Of a DNA stretch of 13,067 bases, positions 1 to 6,309 are shown piece by piece. Both the position numbers and the translations under genes were made by a program. The notes under the pieces are model-generated. The model was not told the DNA's origin, searched no databases, and worked only from the letters and a program-made list of their open reading frames with translations. The stretch covers positions 1 to 13,067 of the forward strand of contig CAIWVX010000392.1 of NCBI GenBank assembly GCA_903916205.1. The letters run 5' to 3'. The DNA is from an uncultured beta proteobacterium. Its GTDB lineage: Bacteria; Pseudomonadota; Gammaproteobacteria; Burkholderiales; Rhodocyclaceae. Position 1 is the stretch's first letter. Every line of letters begins with the position of its first letter.

Positions 1-2
1 AC

Positions 3-158
3 TCGTTTGAAAAACGCCAGAGAGATCTGGAGAAGAAAAGAAAGCAGGATGAAAAACGTCTGCGCAAACTCACTGATAAAAAGCCAGCAGATGAGAGTGA
101 AACCATTCTTTTAAATGGTCAAGGCAATCGCATGAATGCCAATGTCGTGGACAGTTGA
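3..158 (+). CDS. C-terminal end of a small, highly charged protein (5' end outside window)
   Basis: This frame is open from the window edge to a TGA at 156-158 and gives about 51 residues. The first half is very rich in Lys, Arg and Glu (FEKRQRDLEKKRKQDEKR), which would form a charged helix or short coiled coil. The tail is polar, ending NANVVDS. No family is recognised. The composition and orderly helix pattern look protein-like, but the fragment is short and its start is not visible, so it could be the end of a longer gene or nearly all of a small one. The following short frame overlaps its last 23 bases. Confidence 0.4.
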   Translation, partial: SFEKRQRDLEKKRKQDEKRLRKLTDKKPADESETILLNGQGNRMNANVVDS

Positions 159-366
159 ACCCAGATTATTCATTAGCTTTTTTTACGTAGGCGCAGGTTT
201 GAACCTATTGGTCGCGCAAGACTTAGCCACGTTTAAGCCGGGTGTCATTTTGGCAAACTTGCTGGTTCAAGCCAAATCACAAACCGACTTGGCCGCCGCT
301 CAGGCCATGCAACGCACCAAGCGTGAGCTCTTTGCCACCTTCGTCAAACCCAAGCGCCGAGCCTGA
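136..366 (+). CDS. Unrecognised 76-codon reading frame, possible gene remnant
   Basis: The frame begins at an ATG inside the end of the preceding reading frame and has no clear Shine-Dalgarno sequence, so the start is doubtful. The first 30 residues are hydrophobic and mixed. The second half (LLVQAKSQTDLAAAQAMQR, then TKRELFATFVKPKRRA) looks like a genuine amphipathic helix plus a basic C-terminus. This suggests the tail of a longer protein whose upstream part has been lost. I do not recognise a family. It lies at the edge of a gene-poor stretch with mobile-element scars, which fits a broken gene. It could also be a chance frame. Confidence 0.25.
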   Translation: MPMSWTVEPRLFISFFYVGAGLNLLVAQDLATFKPGVILANLLVQAKSQTDLAAAQAMQRTKRELFATFVKPKRRA

Positions 367-584
367 TTCCCGCCCCAGAAGACCGACTGAGTGAGGGCTT
401 CATGCGGGCAGTAAAAACACACAACCGAAATAAATAGTTCTCTAAAACCCAAAAATCAAAACCACACCACCAGAATCATCACCTTATCGCGCCTTGAGCG
501 GTAATCCGTTAGACTCTCCTTTTAACCCTTCAACCCACATCTCCGTGTCATTCTCTTCGTAGCTCCTTCGGCTCATACCTGAAT

Positions 585-621
585 TGGAAAATACTACCGT
601 CAACTGAGTTTTTAGGATTAT
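585..621 (+). repeat. Second copy of the IS1380-type right end
   Basis: The 14-mer GTTTTTAGGATTAT at 608-621 recurs exactly at 5362-5375, at the right edge of the broken IS1380-family element. The similarity reaches inward: both places read TGGAAAAT, then a variable spacer, then AACTG followed by G-rich or A/G bases and the T-run. The spacer differs by about 7 bases. The simplest reading is an orphan right end of the same or a related element. A decayed or deleted copy would then have lain to its left. Only the end is recognisable; no transposase coding sequence is seen here. Confidence 0.4.
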
Positions 622-683
622 TGCTCTTTCTATTGCAAATTGGAATAAGACAGGTTCGCTGCTTTTCCCGGACGCGGCCTGTC

Positions 684-806
684 GTGTTTGCCATCAAATA
701 TCGAGTTACGCTGACGGATGATGCAGTGAATCTATTGGAAACTTTGCTGCGCAAGTAAACGCGGGAGCAGATTTTTTTGAAAGCGGCGGTCGGCCACGCC
801 CGCTAG
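684..806 (+). pseudogene. IS630-like transposase N-terminal fragment
   Basis: From a GTG at 684 the frame reads FAIKYRVTLTDDAVNLLETL, then LRK and a TAA at 756-758. It continues in the same frame as TREQIFLKAAVGHAR to a TAG at 804. IS630-family transposases typically open with a similar Y-x-V-x-LT-x-x-E-x-x-x-L-x-x-L pattern followed by KLTRARILLKAD, and the second segment resembles that. The fragment is about 40 residues, has an internal stop, and nothing of the catalytic domain follows. The identification rests on a recalled family pattern over a short degraded stretch, so it is tentative. Confidence 0.3.
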
Positions 807-880
807 GATGCACAATATCAGCGCAACGGCATGTGTCATCTGATGATCGGCGAACCCAAGCGGGGAGGCGCGAGGACGAG

Positions 881-1267
881 TTAGACCGTCGCCGGTTTAA
901 CTTCCTTGACCTTGCGTACTAATTTTTCCTTGATTCGTGCAGATTTACCGGAACGCTCACGGAGGTAATATAACTTAGCGCGGCGTACATCACCACGGCG
1001 TTTGACTTCAATCGCGGCAACCAGCGGCGAATAGGTCTGGAAGGTACGCTCAACGCCCTCACCGGATGAAATCTTGCGGACGATAAAGCTGGAATTAAGT
1101 CCTCGGTTACGCTTGGCAATAACAACGCCTTCGTAAGCCTGCAAACGCTCCCGGGTACCTTCTTTCACTTTAACTTGGACAACAACGGTGTCGCCCGGTG
1201 CAAATGCGGGAATAATTTTACCCAAACGGGCTATTTCCTCTTGCTCAAGTATCGCTATCAGATTCAT
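881..1267 (-). CDS. rplS: 50S ribosomal protein L19
   Basis: The product has 128 residues and is L19 throughout. L19 lies at the 30S-50S interface of the ribosome. Recognisable segments in order are [91 protein letters not shown] and [17 protein letters not shown]. The C-terminus has a variable tail ending KPATV. The ATG start overlaps the trmD stop in an ATGA arrangement and is preceded by a strong Shine-Dalgarno AAGGAG eight bases upstream, which lies inside the trmD coding end. It is the last gene of the rpsP-rimM-trmD-rplS operon. The strong ribosome-binding site fits the need to make L19 at a higher rate than TrmD from one transcript. Confidence 0.98.
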   Translation of the reverse strand: MNLIAILEQEEIARLGKIIPAFAPGDTVVVQVKVKEGTRERLQAYEGVVIAKRNRGLNSSFIVRKISSGEGVERTFQTYSPLVAAIEVKRRGDVRRAKLYYLRERSGKSARIKEKLVRKVKEVKPATV

Positions 1268-2103
1268 TTATAAAACTCCTTTATAGTTTCCTGATCGCAT
1301 TGCTCCTGAAACTGCACCAGGAGTTGCGTTTCCTCTTTCGACAGCAAACGTCCTGCTAACAAATCAGGTCGTCGCTGCCACGTCCGCCCTAGCGCTTGTT
1401 TAAGGCGCCAGCAACGAATCTGCTCGTGATGCCCGGACATCAATACCTCCGGCACCCGCTGACCAGCGTAATGCTCTGGCCGCGTATAATGTGGGCAATC
1501 CAGCAAGCCCACGAAAAACGAATCCTGCGTTGCCGAATCGGCGTCATTCAAGACACCAGGCAACAGCCTGACAATGGCATCCAACAAGGCCATTGCCGGG
1601 ATTTCTCCACCCGAAAGCACGAAATCCCCGATCGATATTTCTTCATCAACACAATGCGTGATCAAACGCTCGTCGATTCCTTCGTAGCGACCACACAACA
1701 AAATCAAACCTTCTTTTGCCACGTGCTGCACAAACTGCTGCACCCGCTGATGCGTCAGTGGCGCACCTTGTGGTGAGAGATAAATTACCCGGCTACTCAT
1801 CACTCCGGCACTCAGTTGCCGTGCCTTAGCTGCAGCAATCGCAGCCGCTAAAGGGTCTGGCATCATTACCATCCCCGGCCCCCCGCCATACGGACGATCA
1901 TCAACGGTACGATGATTGTCCGTAGTGAAATCACGGGGATTTGAAAAATCTAAGCGCCAGCGTTTTTCTTCAATCGCTCGCCGTGTTATGCCTGACTGCG
2001 TTAGGGCGACAAACATTTCAGGAAACAGGGTCACCACATCGGCAGTAAAACAGTGTTCCGGTGAGTTCAGTGACGACTCGCTGCTAACGGTATTAAGCCT
2101 CAC
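1264..2103 (-). CDS. trmD: tRNA (guanine-N1-)-methyltransferase, TrmD
   Basis: TrmD methylates N1 of G37 in tRNAs using S-adenosylmethionine, which prevents +1 frameshifting. The SPOUT trefoil-knot core is visible: [10 protein letters not shown] at the N-terminus, YGGGPGMVM near residues 72-80, [13 protein letters not shown] near 135-147, and [12 protein letters not shown] near 156-167. The catalytic Arg in DER and the Asp in SIGDF are present. I chose the GTG at 2103 because it overlaps the rimM TGA as GTGA; this gives 279 residues. An upstream TTG at 2118 is possible but less likely. Either start leaves about 20 extra residues before the usual [10 protein letters not shown] start. The stop overlaps rplS in an ATGA, so translation of trmD and rplS is probably coupled. 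Confidence 0.97.
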   Translation of the reverse strand: MRLNTVSSESSLNSPEHCFTADVVTLFPEMFVALTQSGITRRAIEEKRWRLDFSNPRDFTTDNHRTVDDRPYGGGPGMVMMPDPLAAAIAAAKARQLSAGVMSSRVIYLSPQGAPLTHQRVQQFVQHVAKEGLILLCGRYEGIDERLITHCVDEEISIGDFVLSGGEIPAMALLDAIVRLLPGVLNDADSATQDSFFVGLLDCPHYTRPEHYAGQRVPEVLMSGHHEQIRCWRLKQALGRTWQRRPDLLAGRLLSKEETQLLVQFQEQCDQETIKEFYK

Positions 2104-2630
2104 CAGTCTAATTCCCAATCCACTCTGATACGTCGCGCCGACAAATCAACATCCAAAATCACTGTCCCAACAAACGGCAGCAAACGCTCATTTTCGCCTG
2201 TACCTGCTTGCTCATCACCCACCCGCAAAACATCGTTAGCGGATGTTTCAATCAAACCAAGAACATGCCCCAAAGACTCATTGTGCTTATTGACAACATT
2301 CAGACCAATCAGATCAGCCCAGTAATATTCATCCGCAGCGACCTTGGGTAATTCTGAACGTGGCACGCCTATCAATAGACCGCGTGACGTCTCAGAAGCA
2401 TTCCGGTTAGGCAAACACTCAAGCTCGGCAATTAGGAGATCAGCGTGCAGCTTGCAACTGACTAAACGAGTTTGTTGCCACAAAACCGGCGCATCACCTT
2501 CATGCCCAACCCACCAGTGCTTCAGCTTGCCCCAAGCCGATGGATCATCGGCAAAAGGGAAAACCTTGACTGCACCACGCAAACCATAAGGCCCGACGAC
2601 TTTGCCGAGAATAACAATATCGGCAGGCAT
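2100..2630 (-). CDS. rimM: 16S rRNA processing / 30S maturation factor RimM
   Basis: RimM binds S19 and assists assembly of the 30S head. The protein shows the N-terminal RimM barrel ([20 protein letters not shown]) and the C-terminal PRC barrel ([13 protein letters not shown], then [24 protein letters not shown], and the end [11 protein letters not shown]). I chose the ATG at 2630, giving 176 residues that begin [13 protein letters not shown]. An in-frame TTG at 2654 lies inside a perfect hairpin and would only add eight residues. Neither start has a clear Shine-Dalgarno, and the ATG lies two bases after the hairpin, so translation is likely weak or coupled. This fits the known low expression of RimM relative to S16 and L19 in E. 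coli. The stop overlaps the trmD GTG. Confidence 0.96.
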   Translation of the reverse strand: MPADIVILGKVVGPYGLRGAVKVFPFADDPSAWGKLKHWWVGHEGDAPVLWQQTRLVSCKLHADLLIAELECLPNRNASETSRGLLIGVPRSELPKVAADEYYWADLIGLNVVNKHNESLGHVLGLIETSANDVLRVGDEQAGTGENERLLPFVGTVILDVDLSARRIRVDWELDW

Positions 2631-2631
2631 A

Positions 2632-2656
2632 TTTTGTCTGTCTAATTCAGACAAAA
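2632..2656 (-). promoter_or_regulatory. Perfect 9-bp hairpin at the rimM start
   Basis: On the minus strand TTTTGTCTG is followed by a 7-base loop and then CAGACAAAA, an exact inverted repeat. It ends one base before the rimM ATG and replaces the expected ribosome-binding site. It lies in the short rpsP-rimM gap. A likely role is lowering rimM translation or making it depend on ribosomes leaving rpsP. It is not terminator-like: the stem is A/T-rich and no T-run follows. The structure is seen directly; the role is inferred. Confidence 0.6.
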
Positions 2657-2673
2657 ATCTTTAATGTCGCCTA

Positions 2674-2931
2674 CTAAACTGTAGCTTTGGCTGCCGCCGA
2701 CTGCTTAACCAAGCGAGCAACCGTTAGCGATAGCTGAGCGCCCTGCTGTTGCCAGTAGGTCAGACGATCAACGGCGATCCGCAGACCTTCTTCCTTCTCT
2801 GTAGCAATCGGATTGTAGAAACCAATACGCTCTATGAAGCGACCATCACGACGGGTGCGCGAGTCAGCCACAACCAGATTGTAAAAAGGACGCTTTTTTG
2901 CGCCACCACGAGCCAGACGAATAACAACCAT
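2674..2931 (-). CDS. rpsP: 30S ribosomal protein S16
   Basis: The 85-residue product matches S16 over its full length: [20 protein letters not shown], then [20 protein letters not shown], then the [14 protein letters not shown] segment and the TVARLVK helix. S16 binds 16S rRNA in the body of the 30S subunit and is essential for its assembly. The ATG start has a GGA about 11 bases upstream, which is modest for a ribosomal gene. It is the first gene of the operon with rimM, trmD and rplS, and has a TATAAT hexamer about 46 bases upstream. Ends and start appear intact, and nothing suggests disruption by the nearby transposase fragments. Confidence 0.98.
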   Translation of the reverse strand: MVVIRLARGGAKKRPFYNLVVADSRTRRDGRFIERIGFYNPIATEKEEGLRIAVDRLTYWQQQGAQLSLTVARLVKQSAAAKATV

Positions 2932-2976
2932 AGGATTTATTCCAAATTCAGAAATAGGACGAAATTAAAACGCGAA

Positions 2977-3007
2977 ATTATAACAAGAAAGCGTAGCTAA
3001 GTGTAAT
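2977..3007 (-). promoter_or_regulatory. Probable sigma-70 promoter of the rpsP operon
   Basis: The minus strand has a perfect TATAAT at 2982-2977, giving a predicted RNA leader of roughly 40 bases before the rpsP ATG. The -35 region is weak: TTACAC with an 18-base spacer or ATTACA with 19. The surroundings are AT-rich. The ISKra4-like fragment ends about 50 bases further upstream, so the core promoter appears spared, although sequences beyond -75 may have been replaced by the insertion. Confidence 0.6.
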
Positions 3008-3054
3008 TTTGGTGTGATTAAGGGTGCAATCGAAAGTGTGGTTAAAGCTTGGCT

Positions 3055-3363
3055 TCAAGTGGCCATTTTCTCCCAATACTGATTCCATCGAGCGTTTGCG
3101 CGAGTGACACGAAGATTCAGCATGGCTTGGGCGGTCTCTGTTTTCTACCACGCGCCAGGGAGTTTGAGGCGTTTCTGAATGATGAAGCGGTGAGCGCTTT
3201 CGACTTCACCTGAGCCGATAGGCAAATCTGCGGCAAGGGCGGCTTGATAGTTCAATTGGTCTGGATGGTTTTCAAGGTAACGACAACAAACAAGTACCGG
3301 AGCGTGTTCAGACGGCACGGTTTCTGGTTCTTGGTGCGACGCAAGGACGGCCAGGGCAATTGC
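3055..3363 (-). pseudogene. C-terminal fragment of an ISKra4-like transposase with internal stop
   Basis: The minus strand reads ALAVLASHQEPETVPSEHAP, then YLENHPDQLNYQAALAADLP, IGSGEVESAHRFIIQKRLKL and PGAW. After a TAG at 3145-3147 the same frame continues KTETAQAMLNLRVTRANARW and NQYWEKMAT to a TGA. The IGSGEVES box with its acidic residue and the QKRLKLPGAWW segment are typical of the catalytic C-terminus of ISKra4-type (or related UPF0236/ISL3-like) transposases. The TAG replaces the second Trp of GAWW, a one-base change. Only about 100 residues remain and the rest of the transposase is missing, so the copy is dead. The longer open frame reaching 3729 is chance sequence antisense to the ISAs1 fragment. 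Confidence 0.7.
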
Positions 3364-3483
3364 ACCAAAATAACAATGAGATTGTCGTTGCCCCATGAAA
3401 TAGTTGTTTACGGTCAATGAGTTACAAAGGGGGTGTTCACAGGTCGTTGATTTGTGTAGCTTACTGTCTTTTTGCGGTGACTC

Positions 3484-3990
3484 ATGGAGACGGGAATGCG
3501 GGATGATCTGGATGGGCGGTTGGCGCTGACGACGGCTTTTTCTGATGTTCCGGATCCCGCGCGTGGCGGGGCGGTCGAAATACGATCTCGTGGAGAGGTT
3601 GGTGATTTCGGTCTGCGCGATGGTTAGCGGGATCGAGGATTTTGTGGGAATCGAAAGCTGGAGCAAAGAGCGCATTGACGGGTTGCGGCGCTTTTTGACA
3701 CGGGAAAACGGCATTCCTTCGCACGACATCTTGAAGCGTTTGTTCCGTTTGCTGGATCGTCGAGCGGTGGAGAAGCGTTTTCGGGCACGGGTGGGGAGCG
3801 TGCTGCCGGCCCTATTGGCGGGTCAAGTGGTTGCGATTGATGGCAAGGCCAGTCGGCGTAGACAGAAGAAAGGTCTGCCGTCCTTGCATTGGGTGAGTGC
3901 CTTCGCCACCGAGGCTCGACTGATTCTGGGTCAATAAGCCGGTGCCGAGAAATCTAACGAGCTGACAGCGATTCCTGTCCTGCTCGAATC
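3484..3990 (+). pseudogene. ISAs1-family transposase, N-terminal half, frameshifted and truncated
   Basis: From an ATG at 3484 the frame gives METGMRDDLDGRLALTTAF then SDVPDP. An extra C in the run near 3553-3555 then shifts the frame, and the protein continues as RVAGRSKYDLVERLVISVCA, the WSKERIDGLRRFL segment, ENGIPSHDILKRLFRLLD and VVAIDGKASRR. These are the conserved DDE_Tnp_ISAs1 N-terminal and first catalytic Asp regions (AIDGK). A second lesion, probably CAA to TAA in the GQQ motif, is at 3935-3937, after which AGAEKSNELTAIPVLLESL follows in frame. Similarity then stops where the IS1380 element begins. About 165 of the usual roughly 370 residues remain, so it cannot transpose. Confidence 0.88.
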
Positions 3991-5370
3991 CCTGATAAAA
4001 CGGGAAGAAAAGTTTTTGTCGTGTTTGGGTGTGCCAACGATGGCGGGTCGAGTACAAGTACGCTGGGATAGCGAAAGCACGGCGACGCCTATGGGGCAAC
4101 GGGCCTACTTCATCGAATTTCTCACACTGACGGGGCTGTGGTCGCGCGGGCTGGAAAGCCGCTGAGTTACAGCCGCCCGAATGCGCCAAGCAAGGCAGAG
4201 GTGCTAGGTACGTGGTTGCTCGCGATCCTGTCGGGCCACAAACGCTACTCCTATGTAACAGCGATACGGTGCGATGGGGTTAATCTAGGATGGCTCGGCA
4301 TGGGCAAGGTCATCTCCGAAGCAGCTCTGCGCAACGCACTGAAGCGTCTCCCCGAAGCCGAAGGCACGACCTGGCTGGACGCACACCTGTCTGACCACAT
4401 GAGCCGGCTGCTCGACGCTCCTCGCACAGCGACCACACCGACTTGATGGCCGGCACCCGCCTAGTACGGGGTGTCGAAGTGCGTGCTGGGAATGAACACA
4501 CGGTCAAACACACCCAACCCGGCCCGCTGCAGACCCTCGACGATCTGCCGCCAGACAAGAAACCGCAGCTCGTGCGAGGTGACGTTTCCTTTGGTAACGA
4601 CCCGTTGATGACCGCGCTGGAAGCGCGATGCCAACCTTACCTGTTCAAGCTCTCGAAGAACGTCAAACGCCACATCAACCGCCTCTTTCGTCAATCGGGC
4701 TGGGCCGACGCCGGCCAAGGCGGGGAAGGAATGGACGGAAAGCTTGCGCTGGCGTGTTGGGGGAGGCAGCGCCGGGTTGTGGTCATCCACCGAGCGCTCA
4801 CGGGCGAAGTCATGATGACCGGAGAGGACGACGGTCAGCACGTGCTGGCTTTTATCGAAGCGGACAAGAAGGCGGGTAAGGGTATTACCGGCTATAAATA
4901 TCCCGTGCGGGTCACCAACACAGACTACGAAATTCTCAGCCTAGGCCAGCTTTACCGGGATCGGGCCGACGCCGAGAACGCCTTTGATGAGTTGAAAAAC
5001 CCGTGGGGCTGGGGCGGTGGCGTTGGCGTTGCCGTCCGTATAACGGGCGGCGTCTGTTTGGCTCGGCGCGAGGCCATTACCAGTCGAGCGTGACTGATGT
5101 CTTCGGTTGGGCGCCGGACGGAACACGCCGGGCAAACGACAATCACACTATCCGGTTTGCACGCCGATTTCGAGAAGGCCCGGGCAGTGCTGATGCGCGT
5201 CTCCGCCTTGCTTCAGAACTGGGTTGCTGAAGCTGCGGAGCCGTTAAATTCAACTACCGTTTGGCGCCGCGTCTGCGATCATCTTAAGCACGTCCTCGTC
5301 GGAATTGCGCCATTTTCCGCGCATCAACTTCTGGAAAATCATGGGGAATCGGGTAACTGCGGTTTTTAGG
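3991..5370 (+). mobile_element. Degenerate IS1380-family insertion sequence
   Basis: Boundaries are inferred from the ends of the two transposase similarities and from imperfect inverted ends. The left end reads CCTGATAAAACGGG from 3991; the right end, read inward from 5370, is CCTAAAAACCGCAG. Both begin CCT with an AAAAC core. The bases just outside (AATC-like on both sides) also resemble each other, so the true ends may lie a few bases further out. No clean target duplication is seen. The element truncates the ISAs1 copy, and the ISAs1 3' half is not present on the far side, so the present arrangement needs a deletion or recombination in addition to simple insertion. Confidence 0.6.
4040..5369 (+). 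pseudogene. IS1380-family transposase, multiply disrupted
   Basis: Starting at ATG 4040 the protein reads MAGRVQVRWDSESTATPMGQ. It shifts frame near 4150-4165 to PLSYSRPNAPSKAEVLGTWL and HKRYSYVTAIRCDGVN. After LLDAP near 4415 it jumps, again with a frame change, to HTDLMAGTRLVRGVEVRAGNEH. About 35 residues are missing there compared with family members as I recall them, including the stretch carrying the first catalytic Asp (DTDTT). Well-kept segments follow: QPYLFKLSKNVKRHINRLF, GEVMMTGEDDGQHVLAFIEA and QLYRDRADAENAFDELKN with the catalytic Glu region. A further short deletion with shifted frame lies near 5010-5070, an in-frame TGA is at 5091-5093, and the C-terminal HADFEKARAVLMRVSALLQN runs to 5369. 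It is inactive. Confidence 0.88.
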
Positions 5371-5405
5371 ATTATATCAAATGGTTAAACCAGACTTTTC
5401 CGCTT

Positions 5406-5432
5406 TTGTTAAAATTCGGGATAAGAAATAAT
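5406..5432 (+). promoter_or_regulatory. Weak candidate promoter for rnfH
   Basis: The 99-base AT-rich gap between the IS1380 right end and rnfH holds TTGTTA and, 15 bases later, AATAAT (five of six matches to TATAAT). The spacing is shorter than ideal. Because the usual upstream partner ratA is not present, rnfH needs a local promoter here or read-through from the element. Support is sequence resemblance only. Confidence 0.25.
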
Positions 5433-5469
5433 CCAACAAAATCAATTGTGCAAATTAATGGGAAATTAA

Positions 5470-5805
5470 ATGTCAAATTTAATCAGCGTCGAAGTGGTTT
5501 ATGCCTTGGCACAAAAACAAGAATTATTTGCCGTCAAAATAGCCGATGGCGCAACGGTACGGCAAGCGATTGAAGCTTCCGGCGTACTGCAAAAATATCC
5601 GGAAATTGATCTGGCAAAAAACAAACTCGGTATTTTTGCTAAGCTGGCAAAGCCCGACGCAATGATTCGACACCGTGATCGCATCGAAATTTACCGCCCT
5701 TTGATTGCCGACCCCAAGGAAGTTCGCAAGCAACGGGCGGCAGAAGGAAAGGTTATGAAAAAAGGCGCGGGGGAGTCGGAAAGTGAATCGTCTGCGGCGG
5801 TTTGA
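5470..5805 (+). CDS. rnfH: RnfH family protein (RatB/PasI-like)
   Basis: The 111-residue product carries the marks of the RnfH (UPF0125) ubiquitin-like fold: ISVEVVYALAQKQELFAVKI at the start, the short GIFAKLAKPD segment, and RDRIEIYRPLIADPKEVRKQ near the end. A low-complexity polar tail (GESESESSAAV) follows. The molecular role of the family is unsettled; the E. coli homologue (RatB/PasI) is encoded with RatA/PasT. The ATG has a GGGAA seven bases upstream. In relatives the gene follows ratA; here the upstream neighbour is the broken IS1380 element. It ends one base short of the convergent DUF4124 gene, and no terminator is visible between them. The reading frame itself is intact. Confidence 0.9.
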   Translation: MSNLISVEVVYALAQKQELFAVKIADGATVRQAIEASGVLQKYPEIDLAKNKLGIFAKLAKPDAMIRHRDRIEIYRPLIADPKEVRKQRAAEGKVMKKGAGESESESSAAV

Positions 5806-5806
5806 G

Positions 5807-6247
5807 CTACTTGCAAACGGATTGTATGACCTGCCTTGCTTTTTCAATTTCCTGCTCGCGCTGCGCATCTTCCATAAAATAGCGCTCGCCGTTATCGTCC
5901 CTCATGGCAAGACGTTCCCCTGACTCAAGAACTCGAAGATGGCGACGAGCGGTGGTGCAATTTTCTTCTCTGGCGGCATTTGCATCTTGTTCTGTTTTAG
6001 ACTTTTTCTCGCTGTCTTGTAAGTCTTTTTGGCGCTTACGGAAATCAAATTCGCGTTCAGCCATTGTTTTCTGTGGCGAAGGCTCATTGATAGACACAGG
6101 TTCTGTTTTGCGCTCAATGCGTACTTTGCCAATAGGCGGCTTATCTGAAAGAATCGTTTTACCGTTTTCATCTTTCCACTGGTAAATTTGCGCATTTGCA
6201 GCGATTGAAATGATGAGAATGGCAACGGAAAAGACTAAGCGTTTCAT
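5807..6247 (-). CDS. DUF4124 domain secreted/periplasmic protein
   Basis: The 146-residue product starts MKRLVFSVAILIISIAANA, a typical signal peptide with probable cleavage after ANA at residue 19. The DUF4124 motif follows directly: IYQWKDENGKTILSDKPP. A long Lys/Glu/Gln-rich helical segment comes next (about residues 55-105, with KTMAEREFDFRKRQKDLQDS), and the end carries two cysteines (ENCTT and SVCK) that could pair in the periplasm. I chose the ATG at 6247 because AGGA sits five bases upstream; the ATG at 6253 would put AGG directly against the start. The function of DUF4124 proteins is not established. The gene diverges from guaB and converges on rnfH, an arrangement I recall from betaproteobacteria. 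Its promoter probably overlaps the guaB -10 on the other strand, where TATTAT can be read. Confidence 0.88.
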   Translation of the reverse strand: MKRLVFSVAILIISIAANAQIYQWKDENGKTILSDKPPIGKVRIERKTEPVSINEPSPQKTMAEREFDFRKRQKDLQDSEKKSKTEQDANAAREENCTTARRHLRVLESGERLAMRDDNGERYFMEDAQREQEIEKARQVIQSVCK

Positions 6248-6275
6248 GGTCATCCTGACGTGTAAAGGCGTGCTG

Positions 6276-6281
6276 TATAAT
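6276..6281 (+). promoter_or_regulatory. -10 element of the guaB promoter
   Basis: A perfect TATAAT lies 28 bases before the guaB ATG, placing the RNA start near 6288 and leaving a leader of about 20 bases. No good -35 is seen at 17 bases; CTGACG is present with a 15-base spacer. The hexamer is inside the near-palindrome GTATAATAC, so the minus strand reads TATTAT, which could serve the divergent DUF4124 gene. Confidence 0.55.
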
Positions 6282-6309
6282 ACGTTTTTGTGACACAGGA
6301 TCATAGGCC

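Larger units (their letters stand above)
367..880. other. Gene-free stretch with mobile-element scars
   Basis: No convincing intact gene is seen on either strand. The 68-codon minus-strand frame at 548-754 has no protein-like character. Two scars can be argued for: an IS1380-type right end near 585-621 and an IS630-like N-terminal fragment near 684-806. This stretch is also the downstream side of the rplS operon. No GC-rich hairpin followed by a T-run is visible here on the minus strand, so the operon's terminator was not located. The short palindrome TCATCTGATGA at 836-846 is too weak to call. Confidence 0.5.

Noticed and set aside
548..754. 68-codon minus-strand frame
   Set aside because: No recognisable motif, no ribosome-binding site, and it overlaps probable mobile-element scars on the other strand.
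2654..2654. TTG at 2654 as the rimM start
   Set aside because: It lies inside the hairpin stem without a ribosome-binding site; the ATG at 2630 gives the N-terminus expected for the family.
3145..3729. 194-codon minus-strand frame as one protein
   Set aside because: Only the last 70 or so residues resemble a transposase; the rest is antisense to the ISAs1 fragment and has no protein-like pattern.
3055..5370. The cluster of frames between rpsP and rnfH as a novel gene system
   Set aside because: Every protein-like segment can be assigned to a decayed transposase; nothing is left that needs a new explanation.
5381..5431. Short frame MVKPDFSAFVKIRDKK just before rnfH, as a possible ratA remnant
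   Set aside because: The resemblance to a RatA C-terminus is limited to a few residues (AFVK), and there is no ribosome-binding site; a 16-residue chance frame is at least as likely.
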